From: Mya arenaria
Taxonomy: Eukaryota; Mollusca; Bivalvia; Myida; Myidae
Length of the DNA: 64,000 nt
Reading direction: 5' to 3'
Assembly: GCF_026914265.1 (NCBI RefSeq)
Contig: NC_069126.1
Coordinates: forward strand, 36,707,725 to 36,771,724
Shown here: positions 37,201 to 45,927 of the stretch, piece after piece
Position numbering within the stretch: the stretch's first letter is position 1
How the letters are laid out: each line of letters begins with the position of its first letter
Notes under the pieces: model-generated
What the model was told of the DNA's origin: nothing
Seen by the model: the letters and a program-made list of their open reading frames with translations, nothing else
Databases searched by the model: none
Translations under genes and position numbers: made by a program

Positions 37201-40200
37201 GAGCAGCACACAACCGCAAAGCACGCAGCCATCGCAATCGTCTGCAAGTAGCACAACACTTCAAAGCACGCAGTCATCGCCATCTTCTGCAAGTAGCACA
37301 CAACTGCAAAGCACGCAGTCATCGCAATCTCCTGCGAGCAGCACACAACCACAAAGCACGCAGCCATCGCAATCTCCTGCGAGCAGCACACAACCACAAA
37401 GCACGCAGCCATCGCAATCGTCTGCAAGTAGCACAAAACTTCAAAGCATGCAGTCATCGCCATCTTCTGCAAGTAGCACACAACTGCAAAGCACGCAGCC
37501 ATCGCAATCTCCTGCGAGCAGCACACAACCACAAAGCACGCAGCCATCGCAATCTCCTGCGAGCAGCACACAACCACAAAGCACGCAGCCATCGCAATCG
37601 TCTGCAAGTAGCACAAAACTTCAAAGCATGCAGTCATCGCCATCTTCTGCAAGTAGCACACAACTGCAAAGCACGCAGCCATCGCAATCTCCTGCGAGCA
37701 GCACACAACCGCAAAGCACGCAGCCATCGCAGTCGTCTGCAAGTACCACACAACCGCAAAGCACGCAGTCATCTCCATCTCCTTCAAGTAGCGTACAACT
37801 TCAAAGCACACAATCATCGCAACCCTCAGCAAGCAGCACACAATCTCAGAGCACACAGTCATCGCAACCCTCGGCAAGCAGCACGCAATCATCGCAACCC
37901 TCAGCAAGCAGCACACAATCATCGCAGCTAACAGCAAGCAGCACACAGTCATCGCAACCCTCAACAAGCAACACACAATCATCACAACACTCAGCAAGCA
38001 GCACACAGTCATCCCAACCCTTAGCAAGCAGCACACAATCATCGCAACCTTCAGCAAGCAGCACACAATCATCTCAACCACCAGCAAGCAGCACACAATC
38101 ATCGCAACCCTTAGCAAGCAACACACAATCATCGCAACCCTCAGCAAGCAGCACACAGTCATCGCAACCATCAGCAAGCAGCACACAATCCTCTCAACCA
38201 CCAGCAAGCAGCACACAACCATCGCAACCCTCAGCAAGCAACACACAATCTCAGAATACACAATCATCGCAACCAACAGCAAGCAGCACACAATCATCGC
38301 AACCCTCAGCAAGCAGCACACAATCATCGCAACCCCCAACAAGCAGCACACCAGCTCAGAGTACACAGTCATCGCAGCCCTCAGCAAGCAGCACACAATC
38401 ATCTCAAACATCAACAAGCAGCACACAATCATCGCAGCCCTCAAAAAGCAGCACACAATCTTCGCAACCCTCAGCAAGCAGGACACAATCATCTCAAACA
38501 TCAGCAAGCAGCACACAATCATCACAACCCTCAGCAAGCAGCACACAATCATCTCAAACATCAGCAAGCAGCACACAATCATCGCAACCCTTAGCAAGCA
38601 ACACACAATCATCGCAACCAACAGCAAGCAGCACACAGTCATCGCAACCCTCAGCAAGCAACACACAATCATCGCAACCAAAGGCAAGCAGCACACAGTC
38701 CTCTCAATCGTCAGCAAGCAGCACACAATCATCGCAACCCTCAGCAAGCAGAACACACTCACAGAGCACACAGTCATCGCAACCAACGGCAAGCAGCACA
38801 CAGTCATCGCAACCCTCATCAAGTAGCACACATTCATCGCAACCCTCCGCAAGCAGCACACAATCTCAGAGCACACAGTCATCGCAACCCACAGCAAGCA
38901 GCACACAATCTCTGAATACACAGTCATCGCAACCCGCAGTAAGCAGCACGCAGTCTCAGAGTACACAGTCATCGCAATCCACAGCAAGCAGCACGCATTC
39001 TCAGAGCACACAGTCATCGCAACCCACAGCAAGCAGCACACAATCTCTGAATACACAATCATCACAAACTTCAGCAAGCAGCACGCAATCATCGCAACCC
39101 ACAACAAGCAGCACGCAATCATCGCAAACCACAGTAAGCAGCACGCAGTCTCAGAGTACACAGTCATCGCAACCCACAGCAAGCAGCACACAATCTCAGA
39201 GCAAGCAATCATCGCAACCCACAGCAATCAGCACACAATCTCAGAGCACGCAATCATCGCAACCCACAGCAAGCAGCACACAATCTCAGAGCACACAGTC
39301 ATTGCAACCCACAGCAAGCAGCACACACTCTCTGAATACACAATCATCACAAACTTCAGCAAGCAGCACGCAATCATCGCAACCCACAACAAGCAGCACA
39401 CAATCATCGCAACCCACAGTAAGCAGCACACAGTCTCAGAGTACACAGTCATCGCAACCCACAGCAAGCAGCACACAATCTCAGAGCACACAGTCATTGC
39501 AACCCACAGCAAGCAGCACACAATCTCTGAATACACAATCATCGCAAACCTCAGCAAGCAGCACGCAATCATCGCAACCCACAACAAGCAGCACGCAATC
39601 ATCGCCACCAACAGCAAGCAGCACACAATCTCTGAATACACAATCATCGCAAACCTCAGCAAGCAGCACGCAATCATCGCAACCCACAACAAGTAGCACA
39701 CAGTCATCATCACCAACAGCAAGCAGCACACAGTCGTCTCAACCCTCAGCAAGCACCACACAATCATCGCAACCCTCAGCAAGCAGCACACAATCTCAGA
39801 GCACACAGTCATCGCAACCCTTAGCAAGCAGCTCACAATCTCAGAATACACAGTCATCGCAAACGACAGTTAGCAGCACGCAGTCTCAGAGAACACAGTC
39901 ATCGCAACACACAGCAAGCAACACACAATCTCAGAGCACGCAATCATCGCAAACCTCAACAAGCAATACACAATCTCAGAGCACGCAATCATCGCAACCC
40001 TCAGCAAGTATCACACAATCTCAGAGCACGCAATCATCGCAACCCTCAGCAAGCAGCACACAATCATCGCAACCCTCAGCAAGTAGCACACAATCTCAGA
40101 ATACACAGTCATCGCAACCCTCAGCAAGCAGCACACAAACATCGCAACCAACAGCAAGTAGCACACAATACCAGAGCACACAATCATCTCAACCCTCAGC

Positions 40201-40957
40201 AAGCAGCACACACTCTAAGAATACACAGTCGTCGCAACCCTCAGCAAGCAGCACACAACCATCGCAACCAACAGCCAGCAACACACAATTCCAGAGCACA
40301 CAATCATCGCAACCCACAGCAAGCAGCACACAATCATCACAACCAACACCAAGCAGCACAAAATCATCGCAGCCCTCAGCACGCAGCACACAGTCATCAC
40401 AACCAACTGGTTCTGGTAGTTCACTGTCGACTAGTCTCCCAACAACTCAAACATTGTCAACATCTCAGATGATAAGTTCAGTGGGCTCAACAACAGGGTT
40501 AGGGAATTTGACAACCTTAGGTAATACTACAGTTGCTCAAACGATGATATCTGGGCAGACACAAAACCCCGCAGTTAGACTTACAACAACTTTACAATCA
40601 CCTCAACAGACTTCGCAGACAATTACGGGACAATCCACCATTTCGAATGTGTCAACAGCAAGCTCGGGACAACCTATAACAACAACGGCATCATCCATAG
40701 TCACAACACATGACCCGTGTAATGACACTCTGGATTGTAAGCTATTGGACACATACTGGCATATTTGTGGAACAATGGCTTCTGCCAAAGGTTGTCTCAC
40801 GCATTGCGGATACTGTGCTTCTGGTGCGCCCATAACACCGTGTAATGACAAACCTAATGTGGACTGTGCTGTATTTGACAGCTTGTTGGGCATTTGTAAA
40901 GACAAAACCACAGCTACAGCGGCAGGGTGTATAAAGTTCTGTGGTTTTTGTCCATAA
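28265..40957 (+). CDS. Secreted discoidin-ShKT mucin, about 2185 residues
   Basis: Six exons join in phase: 28265-28307, 28472-28498, 32983-33170, 34101-34238, 34657-35218 and 35358-40957. The first two encode a signal peptide (MHVIIIELALLSFVASYTGG). Exons 3-6 encode one discoidin/F5-8C domain (about residues 24-200), recognisable from HGPERVLLD, GSWVAGTHDNKQYLQ, IRGLVTQGRNGCCAQWVSEY, TWTPV and RVYPTKWNGKIAMRLDVLGC, then a Thr-rich linker. The last exon encodes seven six-cysteine ShKT domains (pattern C-x7-DC-x9-C-x9-C-x3-C-x2-C), five before and two after a Ser/Thr/Gln-rich tandem tract of about 1100 residues. Discoidin domains typically bind glycans or lipids, and ShKT domains occur in secreted proteases and toxins. 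The Ser/Thr tract should be heavily O-glycosylated. A role in mucus, adhesion or shell/byssal matrix is inferred. A poly(A) signal follows the stop at 41194. Confidence 0.85.
29340..30850 (-). mobile_element. Decayed hAT-type transposase in mucin intron 2
   Basis: On the minus strand, the segment near 30150-30300 encodes EPRAFYTHCYGHALNLADGD and, further on, SKLVKHSYSKRRD and LCPKGWTV, LKSVLDNY. These match the 'HCYGHALNLA...PTRWTVR...SILENY' region of ZMYM1-like / DUF4371 hAT-family transposases. The coding sequence is broken by several stops and frame changes along 1.5 kb and is GC-richer than its surroundings. The ends of the element were not found. It lies in the 4.5-kb intron 2 of the mucin gene. 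Confidence 0.6.
31380..31540 (+). mobile_element. SINE-like fragment with B box
   Basis: The segment contains GGTCGTGGGTTCAAATCCGA (31411-31430), a good RNA polymerase III B box and T-arm, downstream of an A-box-like 'aggtagatgtcc'. The body runs into 'ggactatataaattcag'. It is probably a tRNA-derived SINE different from the one at 24079. Confidence 0.45.
31832..31904. mobile_element. 73-bp minimal foldback element with 9-bp TSD
   Basis: Two inverted arms of about 35 bp (starting CATTCGGAGCTCCTTGGCC and ending GGCCGGGGAGTTCCGAATG) abut with almost no spacer. The element is flanked by a perfect 9-bp direct repeat, TTCTTATGA, at 31823-31831 and 31905-31913. The arms are the same termini as those of the 336-bp element at 5256. 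It lies in intron 2 of the mucin gene. Confidence 0.85.
33796..34042. mobile_element. 247-bp MITE, CTTTAAAGCTGCACTCTCACAG ends
   Basis: The perfect terminal inverted repeats start CTTTAAAGCTGCACTCTCAC, and subterminal 'ttgtcttgga' recurs inverted. The flanks are TATATTCG (33788-33795) and TATATTCA (34043-34050), an 8-bp duplication with one mismatch, as expected for hAT-type MITEs. It lies in mucin intron 3. Relatives are at 61450 and, interrupted, at 43877. Confidence 0.8.
35366..36946 (+). other. Five N-terminal ShKT domains of the mucin
   Basis: The cysteine-bounded domains are at 35366-35473, 35618-35725, 35945-36052, 36323-36430 and 36839-36946. Each has six cysteines with identical spacing and the signature (K/S)P(G/S)VDC...LD.SL.IC...YC..YC..CG. 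They are separated by Thr/Ser-rich linkers of 50-140 residues. Two further domains close the protein at 40718-40816 and 40841-40951. The sixth is shorter by three residues in its first loop. Confidence 0.85.
36960..40410 (+). repeat. Mucin tandem-repeat tract in last exon
   Basis: The first part (about 36990-37800) is built of 15-residue (45-bp) units such as QSTQPSQSPASSTQP, organised into a 180-bp higher-order repeat: the stretch from about 37381 recurs from 37561 with near identity. The second part (about 37800-40400) uses a 10-residue (30-bp) unit, STQSSQPSAS, with about one unit in three extended by a TQSQS insert. All length changes are multiples of three. The sense strand is very poor in G and T, which leaves long antisense open frames. 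Confidence 0.95.
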
Positions 40958-41193
40958 CACTGATAGTTAGTGTTTGTTAACGGGCACAACAAATGACATA
41001 GTGAATTAATAGTTTTAAGTATGGTACTAATTTTGTTTAAGTCAAATACTTATATATTGCTTTTTCCAGTTGTTTGCATCAACTTGCACGTGTTAATATT
41101 GTGTAAACGGTCAGGAAAATGCGTTTGTAGTTTTACTGGATGTGTCAACGTTTACATGTTTCTGTTGTTGATAATATATACAAACGAGCAATG

Positions 41194-41199
41194 AATAAA
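41194..41199 (+). terminator. Poly(A) signal of the mucin gene
   Basis: AATAAA lies about 237 bp after the stop codon and is followed by a T-rich stretch (attttgttttctg). It is the first canonical hexamer downstream. Confidence 0.65.
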
Positions 41200-42740
41200 C
41201 ATTTTGTTTTCTGAAACACTGATTTTTTAAATAGAAATGTTCTGTGGGGGTTCTTTGATTGTGTAAAAGTATGGAAATGTTAATTTATTTAACAAATCCA
41301 TGAAATATTAAAAGATCATATAGTCGACGATGGCGAAAATTTGCTCTTTATTCCACGAAAATTAACACAACCTTCATAAGGCCCAAAGTAAATAAATGAT
41401 CTGTTACTGAATCGAGTGTGTATAATGCTTAACAACATTTCGAAGTCGAAAACGGACAAGGGTTGAATTCGCTAAAATGAGAGCAATATGTTAACTTATA
41501 AATAAAGAAGTTATAGTTATTGTTAAAACATTATGCGTAAAATATATTGATAAAAAGGGCGGAGCGAACGTACCCTGTTGAATAGGTTCAAACTGAGTTT
41601 AGAACGTGTTTAAAGCAGGAGGGAAATCCGATTATGACGGCATGTCTGTTAAGTTGTAAATTGTTATTCTTAGCGAATAAGCTTGGTACGTAGGTTATTA
41701 TTTAAGAGCGGTTACTGCGTTATATGCATGATTGTTGTTTTCCAAAAGCGCTGCAGTTTGTATTCAAGTTCTTATTTAATTACCTGATACCCCTGAGAAC
41801 AGCGTGTGGTGAAGTTTTAACGGTTATATGAAATCATTTTATGGGCATGCAATTATGCAAAACTTGAACCGAATTCGTAACTTCCACACAAATGAGTTAC
41901 TATAATATATTATATTTGCGCAAATTCTAAGTTGAAAAATGTACACAACAGAAATAGTTGTTACGTAATCAAAGTTGAACATTACATGTTTTCCATGGTG
42001 TTAAACGTCTTAGTTGAAAAAGGGCCATTACTCCGGCATTAATTGGTGGTGTTTAAAGTGACACTCGTATTAAAAACCAATACATACACACGTATTACAG
42101 ACATAAACTTTGAGTGATAAACCTTTAACTGCTTACTAAATAATTTATGGAAAATATTAATTACTGATAACAAGATTGAGAACGTGTATTTAATAGCTGA
42201 AAACACACAAATATTAAATAACTGGTGGGTCCTAAAATATTAACAGTGATCAACTATCGTCTCATTAGGTAGAAAAACCGTGTGTGTTTTTCAAATTAAA
42301 CACGGTATCCTGCGTAAGAACCATCGTTTTCGATATTTATTCATCGTTTTCGGTATATTGAATCCATTGTTATAATTCTGGTACATCGTATTTGGAAGAA
42401 AGAGTGCGAAGTTGGCCTGTTTTTATAGTGCTCAACATGTGTATTAAATATTATTCAAATTCGTTAACCTGTTCATGAGTAATTGTCCGGACATCCGCAA
42501 ATTGTCAGTTGAAATGGGACATTGTCCGTCCAGAATTACTGATTCGTTACCAAAGGCGTCCTTGACCTGTTTTAATGGTGTTTAACGTCTATACCAACAC
42601 TCATTTGAATCAGTCACCCTTTTCCGGACACCGTATATTTGGCAAATTCTAAGTTGAAAAGATCGGTACTAAAATTCAGCTCGACTTGTATTTTATGTCC
42701 TTATATCATTTAAATCCGTCAACTTTTTAATGAGGTATTG
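41200..42740. other. Intergenic, degraded dispersed repeats
   Basis: No gene was recognised. Degenerate repeat fragments occur: 'tttaaagtgacactcgtatt' at about 42053 resembles the one near 63800, and 'aaattctaagttgaaaa' occurs at about 41924 and 42644. Confidence 0.4.
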
Positions 42741-42747
42741 TTCGGAC

Positions 42748-43145
42748 GGTCACGCGACAGTGCGATAACGAAAACGCGATAATACGACAGTACGATTATG
42801 ATAATGCAATAAACTATCGTGTTTTCACCATCGTACTTTCGCGTTTTCACCATCGTATTATCGTGATTTAGCGTTTTTCATCATCGTATTATCGTACTGT
42901 CGCGTTTTCATTATCGTACTGTCGTGTTTTCATCATCGTACTATCGCGTTTTCATCACCGTACTGTCGTGTATTCATCATCGTACTATCGCGTTTTCGTC
43001 TTCGTACTGTCGTGTTTTCGCCATCGTACTATCGCGTTTTCGTTATCGTACTGTCGCGTTTTCATCATCGTACTATCGCGTTTTCACCATCGTAGTTTCG
43101 TGATTTCGCCGCGGTTTTCATCATCGTACTATCGAGTATCGCGTT
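42748..43145. repeat. 22-bp minisatellite with orientation switch
   Basis: From about 42816 to 43145 there are about 15 copies of CGTACTATCGCGTTTTCATC, alternating ACTATCGCG and ACTGTCGTG variants. The short left part (about 42748-42815) carries the same motif in the opposite orientation (ataacgaaaacgcgataata, cgacagtacgat). The array is therefore a head-to-head inverted array with potential to form a cruciform. Confidence 0.85.
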
Positions 43146-43876
43146 TCAGATCAACACATTCATAGGCGATGGCCCTAACGGCATTCCGTAGAAAACGGAC
43201 CATTATTCAGTCAAAAAACAGCGGTATGTATTCAAAGTTTAACTGAACTGGTAATGTATGTTATTGTCAGAGCATGACCGACCGTACCGACCTTTCGACG
43301 AACAGACCGACCAACTCTACCCCACACCACTCCCTAAACTTTGTTTTGTAGTGGTGTTGCAAATAATATCAATTGGCCATGATACGCTATCGATGAAATG
43401 CTATTCTAAGTACTAATTATGTTTATATATTCTTATTATTTTCTTTATAAAGAGACATATAGAGCTACTGACGTGAAAAACCGTTTTACTCTATCTACCG
43501 ATTTGTCTATACACCAGCCTTTAAATAGTAACATTAATCATATGGAAATTCCTTCTTTCGATTTCGTTAATACATTGACTGCTCCTGTTTAAGGTGTTAT
43601 TGTTCTGATCACATGGTTGTTATAACCCATGATCTAAATAAATCTTGAAGTATTGAAATCTTGTAAGTATATTCAATCTCATAACTAACAGTAAACAATA
43701 CTTAACTGATAATCAGTTGTTTACAAAAGCTCTGACATCATCAGTCTGTAAGTGTTTTATAGTATGCCCTTAGTAATAATCTTCCTTAACTCTCTTTTAA
43801 TACGTAGTATTTTATTTTATTTTATCAAAGCTGGAAACGTTAATCGGGTATGATGAACATTATATAACGCCCTGTT
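43146..43876. other. Intergenic; block shared with 54.0 kb
   Basis: No gene was seen. The segment about 43495-43565 (ttaaatagtaacattaatca, then GGAAATTCC) has a clear relative at about 54035-54105, upstream of I-kappa-B gene 3. Confidence 0.45.
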
Positions 43877-45095
43877 AAAACAACACTCTCACAGACTGAC
43901 CGTTTTGACAACTTTTTATTACTTTTTAGCTAACCAGAGCACGAAGTGCTCAAGATGAGCTATTGTGATCGGTCTTTGTCCGTCGTCCGTCCGTCAACAA
44001 TTGCATAAAAACATCTCTCCTGAAACTACCAGGCCAAATTTAATGAAACTTCACAGGAAGCTTCCTTGGGTGTCCCTCTACAAAATACACCAAGGGGTCA
44101 CGATGATAAACAACAACAACAACATCAAGAAAATGGCCAACTTTCTAGTTTGCTTTAAAAAAACATCTCCTCTAAAACTACCAGTCCACATTCAATTAAA
44201 CTTTACAGGAAACTTCCTTGGGTGTCCCTCTACAAATATACAACAAGGGGTCACGATTGATCAACAACAACAACTACATCAGAATTGCTGACTTCCTGTT
44301 TCTGCTTAAAAAAACCCATCTCCTCTGAAACAACTAGTCCAAATTCAATGAAACTTTACAGGAAGCTTTCTTGGTTTACCCTCTACGAATTTACAACAAG
44401 GGGTCACGATTGATCAAAAACAACAACAACAACAACAAAATGTCCAACTTCCTGTTTTGCTTAAAAAAAACATCTCATCTAAAACTACCTGTCCAAATTC
44501 AATGAAACATTACAGGAAGCTACCTTGGGTAACCTGCTACAAAAATACAACAAGGGGTCGCGATTGACCAACAACAAAAAATGGCCAACTTACTGTTTTG
44601 CTTTAAAAAACATCCCCACTGAAACTACCAGGCCAATTTCACTGAAACTTTACAGGAAGCTTCTTTGCATGACCCTCTACATAAATACAACAAGGCATTG
44701 AGATTGATCAACAACAACAACAAAATGGCTGACTTACTGTTTTGCTTTTAAAAAATAAAAATCTCTGAAACTGCCAGGCCAAATTCTATGAAACTTTACA
44801 GGTAACTTCATTGCATGACCCTTTACAAATATAAAACAAGGCATCGTCATCAGTAAAGATATGTTTAAAATTGTAACATTTTTATTAATGCATTATCACA
44901 GAGATGTGGCCCTTTGCTTAGGTGAGCGTTTAAGGGCCATCATGGCCCTCTTGTTTTCGTCTTGGAATGAGCCAAATTTTGCATAAATGCCTTTAACCAA
45001 GTGAAATAAGAAGGCAGTCTGATCGTAGTTTTCTTATTTATGGTCGAATATGGGATGTGTTATGGCTTATATGTTACTAACGGTTTAAGAAATTT
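43877..45095. mobile_element. MITE interrupted by a hairpin-ended element
   Basis: The left part (43877-43925: ACACTCTCACAGACTGACC...ACAACTTTTTATTAC) and right part (44956-45095: GTCTTGGAATGAGCC...TAACGGTTTAAGAA) align to consecutive parts of the MITE at 61450. The insert between them is the element at 43926. The right inverted terminus was not found. Confidence 0.65.
43926..44955 (+). mobile_element. Complete hairpin-ended element, about 1.03 kb
   Basis: The element begins TTAGCTAACCAGAGCAC, with a hairpin GAGCAC-GAA-GTGCTC inside an outer AGCT/AGCT pairing. It ends GGGCCATCATGGCCC followed by TCTTGTT. Inside are six degenerate tandem copies of a 130-140-bp unit (aaacatctcctctgaaactaccag...ctctacaaatacaacaaggggtcacgattgatcaacaacaacaac). 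No target-site duplication is evident, and insertion was into a T run. Confidence 0.7.
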
Positions 45096-45927
45096 TTGGC
45101 TTCTTTTCAAACTATTGAGATATGCATTATTGTAAGTTATCTTCCACAGTGAAAAAGTCGATCGAAGGACAAAACAAATTAATATTTTAAATCTTAATTT
45201 TGTATTTTGTTTTAAGGTTCAATAATTAGCAAGCATAATGCATACATCTGTTGCAACAAGTTCAGGTGTAATTAGGAGTTGAGCAAATTTAACGAAATCA
45301 TATATTTTTTTTATCAGATTTTGGATCAAAAAGCATTTGCAGTTTATTTCGGAAAGGTCTGTTGACATTATAAGTATGTCTTTAAGTCAAAATGGCACAT
45401 ACTACCTAATCAACAATGACTTGTGGTTTCTCGGTGGCACAATTTCAAATAAGACAAAAATGCAAATGCTTTTTGATTAAAAATCAGACAAACTTTATGT
45501 TAGTTTGGGTTACATATTGTCCAAAAACAGGTAAGATAGTTAGGCGTTTTCAATTCTTATATGTATCCTTGATTAGGCTTTATGTAAAATATTTATTGTC
45601 ATTATTCGGCAATGACGTTAAAGAAATCTTAAGTATAAACTTTAAGGGTTTTAAAACTACATATTAGAGCACACACTTCATTTTTAAGCCTACTTAAGTT
45701 CAATGGACCCTATATAGTTGATTAAGGGAGTTGACATTTTGAACATAATAATAAAAGGAGTAATCAAACGTATAGCTAATGTAGTTTATGAAGATAACAC
45801 ATATTTAAGTACATCCGCATCTTGTTTACAGTTTGGCTTTTAACAACGACTAAGTGATGTTATTCGATATAAATATTGGAGACACACCATTCTTGATCCT
45901 TTTTTTATCACATTTTAGACCACCAAA
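45096..45927 (+). other. Upstream region of I-kappa-B gene 2
   Basis: No coding exon was recognised. A clear acceptor (tttttttatcacattttag, ending at 45918) lies 9 bp before the ATG, so at least one 5' non-coding exon must lie upstream. I could not place it. GTAAGATAG at 45531 is one possible donor. Confidence 0.4.

Noticed and set aside
37059-39857. Very long open frames on the minus strand (722 and 209 codons, Cys/Leu/Val-rich)
   Set aside because: They are the mirror of the 30- and 45-bp mucin repeats. The sense strand has so few T and G that antisense stops are absent. The peptide is a simple repeat (CCLLRVAMIV-like) with no promoter or splice logic.
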